A stretch of DNA of 64,000 bases from Candidatus Omnitrophota bacterium. GTDB lineage: Bacteria; Omnitrophota; Gorgyraeia; Zapsychrales; Zapsychraceae. The stretch covers positions 248,001 to 312,000 of the forward strand of contig JACKFL010000006.1 of assembly GCA_020632495.1 (NCBI GenBank). The letters run 5' to 3'. The notes below the pieces were generated by a model that searched no databases, was not told the DNA's origin, and worked only from the letters and a program-made list of their open reading frames with translations. The position numbers were made by a program, and so were the translations under genes. Of the stretch, positions 34,577 through 42,266 are shown piece by piece (position 1 is the first letter of the stretch; every line of letters starts with the position of its first letter).

Positions 34577-36322
34577 ATGGTAATGCAGGACTATCTCTAT
34601 CCTAGTTTGGGAAAACGTGCCCTCGCGGCGCTGCTTGTCGTTCAGCTCATCTTTTGTCCTCCTTGTCTCGCCTTTGAACGCACGGCCAGGCATGGAGGAC
34701 AAATTGTTTCCACCCTTTTGTCCGATCCCCGGACGTTCAATCCGCTGGTCATCAAAGACGCCGGATCTTCCCGCGTCGTTTCCACGTTGTTCGAAGGTCT
34801 GACGACGACGAATGCCTATGACGGGACCGTCGAGCCGAATCTCGCGGAATCATGGACGGTCAGCAGCGACGGCCTGACGTGGACCTTTCATTTGCGCCGG
34901 GATGTCCGCTGGAACGACGGGGAGCCGATGACCGCCGATGATGTGGTCTTCACCTTCAACGATCTCGTCTACAATGACGACATACCGGCCTCCGCCCGGG
35001 ACATCTTTACGATTGAGGGCAAGGGGTTTGAGGTCACCAAGATCGACGACTACACCGTGCAGTTTGTCCTGCCGGTCAAGTTTGCCCCGTTTCTGCGCGC
35101 TTTGAGCCAGGAGATCCTTCCCAAACACCGGTTGAAGAAATACGTCGATGACGGGACGTTCAATTTCCGGTGGGGCATCAACACCCCGCCGGCGGAGATT
35201 GTGGGGACCGGTCCGTTTATGATGCGGCGGTATGATCCGGGACAACGGATTGTATTGGTGCGTAATCCTTACTACTGGAAGAAGAGCAAGGAAGGGCATC
35301 AGCTGCCGTACCTCGACAAGTTAATTTACATGATCGTCCAGAGCGAGGACGTCATGATGCTGAAATTCCTCGAAGGGTCCACGGACTCTTTGGGGGTTTC
35401 CGGTCGGGACTATCCGTTGATCAAACCGCTGGAAAAGAAGAAGAACTTTACGGTCTATGATCTGGGCGCGGACTTCGGCAGTCAGTTCATCTTCTTCAAT
35501 CAAAACCGGGGGAAGGATCCGGAGACGGGTAAACCGTACGTGCCGGAGCAAAAGCTGCGCTGGTTTACGGACCTGAATTTCCGCCGGGCCGTGGCCCACG
35601 CGATAGACAAAGAGCAGATCATCGCGATTGTCAAAAACAAACTCGGGTACCCGCAGTACTCACCGATCGGGCCCGGGGCCGGATTCTTCCACAATCCGAA
35701 CGTTCCCAAACACGAGTACAATCCGGCCAAGGCCCGGCAAATCCTCGCCGAGGCCGGTTATGTGGACCGTAACGGCGACGGCTTTATCGATGATAAGGAA
35801 GGGAACCGGGTGGAATTCAATCTGAATACCAATGCCGGCAATGAGGAACGGGTTGAGATCGCCGGGATTATCCGTACGGACCTCGAACGGATCGGCATGA
35901 AGGTCAATTTCCAGCAGATGGAATTCAATACCCTGGTGAGGAGTATCAACACCAGTTTTGACTGGGATGCGATCATCCTCGGGCTGACCGGCGGGGTCGA
36001 GCCGCACTTCGGCAAGAATGTGTGGGATTCCGGCGGCCAGCTGCACATGTGGTACCCCAAACAGGAGTCTCCCGCCACCAAGTGGGAGGCGCGCATCGAT
36101 GAGATCTTCAATAAGGCGGTGCAGGAATTGGACCAGGACAAGCGCAAGGTCTATTACGACGAGTTTCAGGTCATCGTCGCCGAGAATTTGCCGCTTATCT
36201 ACACCGTACTCGGGTCCTCGATCTCGGCCGTCCGCAACAAATTCGGCAACCTCGACCCGACCAATCTGGGCGGCGTCTTTCACAACATCGAAGAACTTTA
36301 TATTCTCGAGGAATTCAAATAG
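34577..36322 (+). CDS. Oligopeptide ABC transporter, substrate-binding protein
   Basis: The 581-residue protein starts with a signal peptide (basic start, then ALAALLVVQLIF and a small-residue cleavage site around residue 33). The SBP_bac_5 domain follows: FNPLVIKDAGSSRVVSTLFEGL, LAESWTVSSDGLTWTFHLR near residue 98, and FRRAVAHAIDKEQI near 330. There is no lipobox Cys at the expected position, so it is probably soluble in the periplasm. It binds peptides or related solutes for the permeases and ATPases encoded directly downstream. Confidence 0.92.
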   Translation: MVMQDYLYPSLGKRALAALLVVQLIFCPPCLAFERTARHGGQIVSTLLSDPRTFNPLVIKDAGSSRVVSTLFEGLTTTNAYDGTVEPNLAESWTVSSDGLTWTFHLRRDVRWNDGEPMTADDVVFTFNDLVYNDDIPASARDIFTIEGKGFEVTKIDDYTVQFVLPVKFAPFLRALSQEILPKHRLKKYVDDGTFNFRWGINTPPAEIVGTGPFMMRRYDPGQRIVLVRNPYYWKKSKEGHQLPYLDKLIYMIVQSEDVMMLKFLEGSTDSLGVSGRDYPLIKPLEKKKNFTVYDLGADFGSQFIFFNQNRGKDPETGKPYVPEQKLRWFTDLNFRRAVAHAIDKEQIIAIVKNKLGYPQYSPIGPGAGFFHNPNVPKHEYNPAKARQILAEAGYVDRNGDGFIDDKEGNRVEFNLNTNAGNEERVEIAGIIRTDLERIGMKVNFQQMEFNTLVRSINTSFDWDAIILGLTGGVEPHFGKNVWDSGGQLHMWYPKQESPATKWEARIDEIFNKAVQELDQDKRKVYYDEFQVIVAENLPLIYTVLGSSISAVRNKFGNLDPTNLGGVFHNIEELYILEEFK

Positions 36323-36324
36323 GC

Positions 36325-37290
36325 ATGTGGCGCTACGTCATTAAAAGACTGCTGATTTCCATCCCGATGCTGCTGGGCATATCGCTGCTGACGTTTATCT
36401 TCATGCAGCTGACCCCCGGGGATTATCTCGACACCCTGCGGCTGGACCCGACCGTTTCCGAGGAGTTCATCACCGAACTTCAAAAGCTGTACCGCCTCGA
36501 CCAGGGGATGATGGCCCAGTACTTTACCTGGCTGACCAATATCTTTCGCGGGGAATGGGGGTATTCCTTCCACTATCGTGTGGACGTCTTCGATATTATC
36601 AAAGGCCGGTTGTTCAATTCGTTTATCCTGTCGTTGGCGAGTTTCCTGCTGACGTGGGCGGTGGCGATTCCGTTGGGGGTGTGGGCGGCGCTGAACCGCA
36701 ACAACCTGATCGACCGCGGGATCCAGTTCGGTTCCTACGTCAGTCTGTCCATGCCGAGTTTCTTCCTGGCGATGATCCTGCTGTACTGGGCCTCGCAGAC
36801 CGGATTTCTGCCGCTGGGCGGGATGTATTCGCCGGACTATGACGATCTGGGTTTCTTCGGCAAGATCTGGGACGTACTCAAACATTTGGCGATCCCGGCG
36901 GTGGCCTTGTCGATCGGCGGCATCGCGGGGCTGCAGCGCTTGATGCGCGGGAACATGCTGGAGATATTGGGCCAAAAATATATCCTGACGGCCCGCTCCA
37001 AAGGGCTGCCCGAAAACCGGATCGTGTATCATCACGCCCTGCGTAACGCCATCAATCCGATGATCACCCTGCTCGGCTACGAATTCTCCGGTCTCCTGAG
37101 CGGGGCGGCGCTGATCGAGATCATCTGCAGCTGGCCGGGACTGGGCTCGCTGATGCTCACGGCGGTCCGTTCCAAAGATATATATCTGGTCATGGCCAGC
37201 ATGATGCTGGGCGGGGCCATGTTCCTGATCGGAAATCTCCTGGCCGACATCGCCCTGGCTAAGGTCGACCCGAGGATCCGCTATGACTAA
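36325..37290 (+). CDS. Peptide ABC transporter permease (DppB/OppB type)
   Basis: The 321-residue protein has the DppB layout: an N-terminal span in LLISIPMLLGISLLTFIFM, a periplasmic segment with YRLDQGMMAQYFTWL, and five further spans. The ATPase-contacting loop is LTARSKGLPENRIVYHHALRNA near residue 220. It begins 2 bases after the binding-protein gene and overlaps the second permease by 8 bases. Confidence 0.95.
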   Translation: MWRYVIKRLLISIPMLLGISLLTFIFMQLTPGDYLDTLRLDPTVSEEFITELQKLYRLDQGMMAQYFTWLTNIFRGEWGYSFHYRVDVFDIIKGRLFNSFILSLASFLLTWAVAIPLGVWAALNRNNLIDRGIQFGSYVSLSMPSFFLAMILLYWASQTGFLPLGGMYSPDYDDLGFFGKIWDVLKHLAIPAVALSIGGIAGLQRLMRGNMLEILGQKYILTARSKGLPENRIVYHHALRNAINPMITLLGYEFSGLLSGAALIEIICSWPGLGSLMLTAVRSKDIYLVMASMMLGGAMFLIGNLLADIALAKVDPRIRYD

Positions 37291-38389
37291 TCCCGCGACG
37301 CATTCTCTCAGTGAGTTTCAAATCGCCATGCGGACCTTCCGCAAAAACCGCCTGGCCATGCTGTGCGTGATGATCCTCGGCGCCTTGTATTTCAGCGCGA
37401 TCTTTGCCGGATTTCTGTCACCCTATTCCTTTAAGTCGGAACGGCGCGAGCATTCCTACGCGCCGCCGACCCGGATCCATTTTGTCGATGAAAGCGGCGA
37501 ATTCGGCTGGCCGTTCGTCTACGGGATCAAGCTGTCTTTTGACGAGTACTACAAACGGATTTATCAGGAAGACCGCAGCGTGAAATATCCGGTGCAACTT
37601 TTCAATCACGGAGACGAGTACAAATTCCTTGGTCTGGTCCCGATGAACATTCACCTGTGGGGCGTGGAAGAAGGCGGGGCGGTCTATCTGCTGGGCGCCG
37701 ACAATCGCGGACGGGATTTGTTGTCGCGTATTCTGTGGGGCGGACGGGTCTCGCTGTCGATCGGTCTGATCGGCGTGGCGATCTCGTTTTCGATCGGGTT
37801 GATTTTCGGCGGGATTTCCGGATACTACGGCGGATGGATCGATAATGTGCTTATGCGCATCGCCGAGATGGTGATGATGGTCCCGGGATTCTATCTGCTG
37901 CTGGCGCTGCGCGCCGCGGTCCCCCCGGAATTCAGTTCCGTTCAGGTGTATATCGCGATCGTGGTGATCCTCTCGTTTATCGGCTGGGCGGGTCTGGCGC
38001 GGATCATCCGCGGGATGTGCCTGTCGCTGCGCGAGCGCGAATTCGTGCTGGCGGCCAAGAGTATCGGCTTGTCGGATTTTTCGATCATCATCCGGCACAT
38101 CCTGCCGCACACGCTGTCCTATTCGATCTTTGCGGTCATGCTGTCGATCCCCGGATATATCCTGGGCGAATCGGCGTTGAGTTTGCTCGGCTTGGGAATC
38201 GAGGACCCGTACTCCAGCTGGGGCTTGCTGTTGGCCGACGCGATGAGTATCGTCAAGATACGGTTTTATCCGTGGATCCTGATCCCGGCGTTCTTTATCT
38301 TCCTGACGATCATCAGCTTCAACGTGATCGGTGACGCCCTGCGCGACGCGCTGGACCCGATGATGAAGGCGGAGGGACAACGGTCATGA
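37283..38389 (+). CDS. Peptide ABC transporter permease (DppC/OppC type)
   Basis: The 368-residue protein has the DppC pattern with GADNRGRDLLSRILWGGRVS, VLAAKSIGLSDFSIIIRHILPH and SLLGLGIEDPYSSWG. It is longer than the usual 280-300 residues because about 80 extra residues, rich in aromatic and charged positions, separate the first span from the GADNRGRD segment. This external loop could touch the binding protein. It overlaps both neighbours by a few bases. Confidence 0.95.
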   Translation: MTNPATHSLSEFQIAMRTFRKNRLAMLCVMILGALYFSAIFAGFLSPYSFKSERREHSYAPPTRIHFVDESGEFGWPFVYGIKLSFDEYYKRIYQEDRSVKYPVQLFNHGDEYKFLGLVPMNIHLWGVEEGGAVYLLGADNRGRDLLSRILWGGRVSLSIGLIGVAISFSIGLIFGGISGYYGGWIDNVLMRIAEMVMMVPGFYLLLALRAAVPPEFSSVQVYIAIVVILSFIGWAGLARIIRGMCLSLREREFVLAAKSIGLSDFSIIIRHILPHTLSYSIFAVMLSIPGYILGESALSLLGLGIEDPYSSWGLLLADAMSIVKIRFYPWILIPAFFIFLTIISFNVIGDALRDALDPMMKAEGQRS

Positions 38390-39162
38390 GCCTGCTGACG
38401 ATCAAAGACTTAACGGTGGTCATCGATAACCAGGCGCAGACGCCGATCGTCAAGAACGTGTCGCTGCGCGTCGAAGCCGGCGAGATCGTCGGACTGGTCG
38501 GCGCCTCGGGCAGCGGCAAGACCACCACCGGCTACTCTGTGCTCGGTCTGCTCGATCCGGCCCTGGCGGTGCGCGCGGGTGAGATCATTTTCAAGGGAAA
38601 GAACCTGCTGCGCTGTCAGGAGGATTACCTGCGCAAGGTGCGCGGCGGGCAGATCAGCATGATCTTCCAGGAACCGTTGAACGCCTTCAATCCGGTCTTC
38701 AGTATCGGCTATCAGATCGATGAGATGCTTCAGTTTCACTCCGACATGAACTCCGAGCAGCGGCACAAGCGGACGCTGGAACTGCTCGACCTGGTCGGAT
38801 TGCCGGAGCCGCAACGGGTCGTGAAGAATTATCCGCATCAACTCAGTGGCGGTATGCGCCAGCGCGCCATGATCGCCCAGGCCATCGCCGCCAATCCCGC
38901 ATTGATCATCGCCGACGAACCGACCAGCAGTCTGGACGTGACGCTGCAGGCGCGGATCATCGAGCTGTTCCAGAAGATCCGCAAGGAGCTGGGCCTGTCA
39001 TTTTTATTGATCACCCATGATCTGGGCATGGTGGGCCATCTCTGCGACCGGACCGCGGTCATGTGCCAAGGGGAGATCGTGGAGACCGGAGAAACCGCCA
39101 AGATCATTGACGAACCGCAGCATGAATACACCAAACGTTTACTGGGGGCGCTGAAAGTCTGA
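38386..39162 (+). CDS. Peptide ABC transporter ATPase (DppD/OppD type)
   Basis: The 258-residue protein has Walker A GASGSGKTT near residue 38, a Q-loop FQEPLNAFNP, signature LSGGMRQRAMIAQAI and Walker B LIIADEPTSSLD, then the ITHD switch. It stops shortly after the ATPase core and so lacks the C-terminal OppD extension with its cysteine cluster found in many relatives. It would pair with the ATPase encoded next, whose start overlaps its stop by one base. Confidence 0.95.
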   Translation: MSLLTIKDLTVVIDNQAQTPIVKNVSLRVEAGEIVGLVGASGSGKTTTGYSVLGLLDPALAVRAGEIIFKGKNLLRCQEDYLRKVRGGQISMIFQEPLNAFNPVFSIGYQIDEMLQFHSDMNSEQRHKRTLELLDLVGLPEPQRVVKNYPHQLSGGMRQRAMIAQAIAANPALIIADEPTSSLDVTLQARIIELFQKIRKELGLSFLLITHDLGMVGHLCDRTAVMCQGEIVETGETAKIIDEPQHEYTKRLLGALKV

Positions 39163-40025
39163 TGATCCTCGAGCTGAAAAACATCACCAAGACGTATCCG
39201 CTCAAGTCCGGCTTCGGCACCAAGACCGGTAAGGTCGTGCGCGCGGTCAACAATGTCAGTCTGGGCGTGGAGAAGGGAGAGAGCATCAGCCTGGTCGGTG
39301 AATCGGGCTGCGGCAAGACGACCCTGGCGCGGGTGATCATGCAGCTGATCCGGCCGGACGGAGGCAATATTCTTTATGACGGGAAAAAGGTCGACCGGAC
39401 CAATATCGCCACCTACCGCAAGGACGTGCAGATGGTCTTCCAGGACCCCTACAGCAGTCTGGACCCGCGGTACACGATCCGCCGGGTTATCGATGAAGGC
39501 ATGGCCCTCGACAAGACACGCTTCAAGACCCAACAGGAGCGCGAGATGCGCATTCAGAAGATGCTCGGGGCGGTCCAGTTGAAACAGGACATGCTTGGCC
39601 GGTATCCGCATGAGTTCAGCGGCGGCGAGCGCCAGCGCATCGCCATCGCCCGCGCGCTGGTGCTTAATCCGACGCTGTTGATCCTGGATGAGGCGGTCTC
39701 TTCGCTCGACGTGCTCGTTCAGGAAGAGATCCTCAAGCTGCTGGCGTCATTGCAAAAAGACTTTAACCTCACCTACGTCTTTATTTCCCACAACCTGAAG
39801 GTCGTCAAACGGATCAGCCGGCGCGTGGCCGTCATGTATAAAGGCAAGATCGTCGAACTGGCCAAGACTGAGGACATCTTCAACAATCCGCTGCACTCGT
39901 ATACGAGGGATTTATTGTCCGCGGCGGTGGACTACAAGTCGGTGATCCGCGATATGGAAATCCGTATACCCGACGGGGCCCAGCTGGAAGACAAAGGGGG
40001 CGGGCATTGGGTTATGCCCGAATAG
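39162..40025 (+). CDS. Peptide ABC transporter ATPase (DppF/OppF type)
   Basis: The 287-residue protein has Walker A GESGCGKTT near residue 46, Q-loop FQDPYSSLDPRYTI, signature FSGGERQRIAIARAL, Walker B LLILDEAVSSLD and the switch His in FISHNLK. LDEA replaces the common LDEP, which keeps the catalytic Glu. The C-terminal tail is short. As the last gene of the five-gene transporter operon it is followed by an AT-rich, repeat-bearing gap. Confidence 0.95.
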   Translation: MILELKNITKTYPLKSGFGTKTGKVVRAVNNVSLGVEKGESISLVGESGCGKTTLARVIMQLIRPDGGNILYDGKKVDRTNIATYRKDVQMVFQDPYSSLDPRYTIRRVIDEGMALDKTRFKTQQEREMRIQKMLGAVQLKQDMLGRYPHEFSGGERQRIAIARALVLNPTLLILDEAVSSLDVLVQEEILKLLASLQKDFNLTYVFISHNLKVVKRISRRVAVMYKGKIVELAKTEDIFNNPLHSYTRDLLSAAVDYKSVIRDMEIRIPDGAQLEDKGGGHWVMPE

Positions 40026-40043
40026 GTGACGGAAATAAAATTG

Positions 40044-40121
40044 GATAAATACCGAATCTTCGAATTCTCGAGACAATCTCGAATCTTCGAATAAACGAAT
40101 CACTTAAACGGCCGTTAAGTT
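40044..40121. repeat. AT-rich repeat tract and palindrome before the membrane-TPR genes
   Basis: The 98-base gap contains a 12-base direct repeat, GAATCTTCGAAT, at 40054-40065 and 40081-40092, separated by further TCGA words. Immediately before the next ATG lies a near-perfect palindrome at 40102-40120: ACTTAA, one unpaired A, then CGG/CCG and TTAAGT, giving 9-bp arms. The tract resembles the one after tpiA. The palindrome could be an operator or an RNA hairpin near the start codon of the 40124 gene. Confidence 0.5.
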
Positions 40122-40123
40122 TC

Positions 40124-42259
40124 ATGCTATCACTCAGATTCTGGAGAAACGTAAATCGCTGGATCGGCTGGATCGCGCTGGCTGTGCTTTTCGGCCTGAC
40201 GATCCTGGTGACCAACATCGAGATCAAGGATGTGGACCTGTGGCTGCATTTGGCATCGGGACGGCATATCCTCGAGACGATGAGCATCCCGGCCCAGGAC
40301 TTTCTCTCCTTTACCGTCAACAACCGGCCCTGGAACAATCATGAGTGGCTGTTCCAGATCATCACCCAACTGAGCTTTGATTCGTTCGGTCCCGGCGGGC
40401 TGATCAATATCCGGGTGGTGGTGGTTTGTATGGTCCTGATGCTGCTGGTGATGATCGGCTACAATGACCGCCGCCTGGGACTGACCGTGTTCCTGCTGGT
40501 CCTGGTCCTGGAGACGTTTATGCTGCGCCTGCAGCTGCGGCCGGATATGTTCAGCCTGCTGTATTTCATTCTGTTCATGTACACGCTCGCGGTGCAGATC
40601 GGCCAGCGCAGCTCATTGATATTTCTCTTTATCATTCAGGTGATGTGGGTCAACACGCACGGATTTTTTATCTTCGCACCGGTGCTGATCCTGCTGATGA
40701 TCGTCGCGGAATGGGCCAAGCGCAACGTCAAGCTTCCTTACGACTGGAACGCGGTCGGGCGTTACACCGATGAGGAGTTCGCCCGGCTGTGCTGGGCGCT
40801 GCTGGCGGTGACGCTGGCGTGCTTTGTGAATCCGCATCCGATCCAGGGCGCTATCTATCCGCTGCAGGTCCTCACGTCGCTCGGCGGGGACACATCGATC
40901 TTCTTTCAGCACATCAAGGAGCTGGAAAAGCCGATCCGTTGGGACAACCTGCTGATGTGGCAGCAAAACTGGTCCTACCGGCTGCTGATCGTCCTGTCGA
41001 CGTTGAGCTTCATCCTGAACCGCCGGCGGCTGGACATCGGGATGTTCGTGCTGTGGGTGATCTTCCTGATCTTCTCGCTGAATGCCTTGCGCAACATGAT
41101 CTTCTTCGCGGTGATCGCGTATTTGGTCATCCTGATCAATGTCCAGCACATCCGCTGGCGGCGGATCTTCTCACCGGTCCTGCTGAAGAAGCGCCGGCTC
41201 AAGTACATGGGGTCGCTGGTCTTCAAGGGGATCCTGATCATGTGGATGATCAACACCGGCCTGGACTTGTCGACGCACGGTTACTTTACGTTCGACACGA
41301 TGGAGCGCAAAAGCGAGTTCGGCGGGATCACGCTCAAGAATTATCCCTACCGCGCCGCCGATTTCCTGGTCGAGAACAAAATCAAGGGGAACTTTTTTAA
41401 CGACTTCAACTCCGGCGCCTATCTGCTCGGCCGCGCGCATCCGGATATCAAGGTCTACATGGACGGGCGCACCGAGGTGTACGGACCCGACTACTTCAAG
41501 ACATACCTGAAGATCTGGAGGGGAGACGAGGCGCTCTTTCACGAGCACGTTGCCAAATACAATATCACCGGGGCCTTTTTGAACTCCATACAACGCCCGG
41601 CCCCGGCGCGGTTCATACGGCACCTGTACCAGGATCCGGAATGGGTGCTGGTCTACTTTGATTTCGACGCGGCCATATTTCTGCGCGACATCCCGGCCAA
41701 CCGGGAGTGGATCGACAAGTTCGCGATTAACCTGGAAGACTATACGACCCCGAAGGTCGACATTGTCCCGATCGCCACCAAGCGCATCATTCCCTATGAG
41801 CATATCCAGCGCGCGCAGGCCCTATTCGACATCGGTTTCCCGGACAAGGCCCGCGACGAAGCCTTTGAGGCGCTGCGCATATATCCCAATGAAGCCGAGG
41901 CGCTCAAGGTCCTGGGCAAGGTGGCGGTGCTGCAGGGGGAATACAGCAAGGCCTTTGCCATCCTGCGCAACGGTCTGCTGGTCAACAGCCGCGACAACGA
42001 GCTGCGTTACTATTTCGGCGTGAGCCTGTATCATCTCGGCCGGTTCGATGAGGCGGAACAGCAGATGCAGCGGGTGCTGGCCGCCAATCCGCGCAATACC
42101 AAGGCCCTGGTCCTGACCGCGCTGATCTACGCCTCCCAGGGCAAGACGGACATCGCGCGGCAACTCTGGCCCCGGCAGGACGGGGAGTTGTTCACGGTGG
42201 AGGAAACCGTGGCGGAGATCAATCCCGACAAAGAGTTACTCGGCACGTTGGAGATGTGA
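40124..42259 (+). CDS. Multi-pass membrane protein with C-terminal TPR repeats (copy 1)
   Basis: The 711-residue protein has about ten hydrophobic spans over residues 15-390. A first external loop reads IKDVDLWLHLASG and then PWNNHEWLFQ. A soluble region with DFNSGAYLLGRAHPDIKVYMDGRTEVYG follows. The last 150 residues form three or four TPR-like helical pairs, for example YYFGVSLYHLGRFDEAEQQMQ. Acidic and His residues in the first loop are in the place used by GT-C glycosyltransferases, so it may be a lipid-linked-sugar transferase with a protein-binding tail. I do not recognise a named family with certainty. The next gene is a clear paralogue. Confidence 0.6.
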   Translation: MLSLRFWRNVNRWIGWIALAVLFGLTILVTNIEIKDVDLWLHLASGRHILETMSIPAQDFLSFTVNNRPWNNHEWLFQIITQLSFDSFGPGGLINIRVVVVCMVLMLLVMIGYNDRRLGLTVFLLVLVLETFMLRLQLRPDMFSLLYFILFMYTLAVQIGQRSSLIFLFIIQVMWVNTHGFFIFAPVLILLMIVAEWAKRNVKLPYDWNAVGRYTDEEFARLCWALLAVTLACFVNPHPIQGAIYPLQVLTSLGGDTSIFFQHIKELEKPIRWDNLLMWQQNWSYRLLIVLSTLSFILNRRRLDIGMFVLWVIFLIFSLNALRNMIFFAVIAYLVILINVQHIRWRRIFSPVLLKKRRLKYMGSLVFKGILIMWMINTGLDLSTHGYFTFDTMERKSEFGGITLKNYPYRAADFLVENKIKGNFFNDFNSGAYLLGRAHPDIKVYMDGRTEVYGPDYFKTYLKIWRGDEALFHEHVAKYNITGAFLNSIQRPAPARFIRHLYQDPEWVLVYFDFDAAIFLRDIPANREWIDKFAINLEDYTTPKVDIVPIATKRIIPYEHIQRAQALFDIGFPDKARDEAFEALRIYPNEAEALKVLGKVAVLQGEYSKAFAILRNGLLVNSRDNELRYYFGVSLYHLGRFDEAEQQMQRVLAANPRNTKALVLTALIYASQGKTDIARQLWPRQDGELFTVEETVAEINPDKELLGTLEM

Positions 42260-42266
42260 CAATAAT

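Noticed and set aside
37418..38380. Minus-strand frame of 320 codons
   Set aside because: It mirrors the DppC-type permease and its translation is rich in Asp, Arg, His and Gln with no fold signature, as expected from the antisense of a membrane-protein gene.
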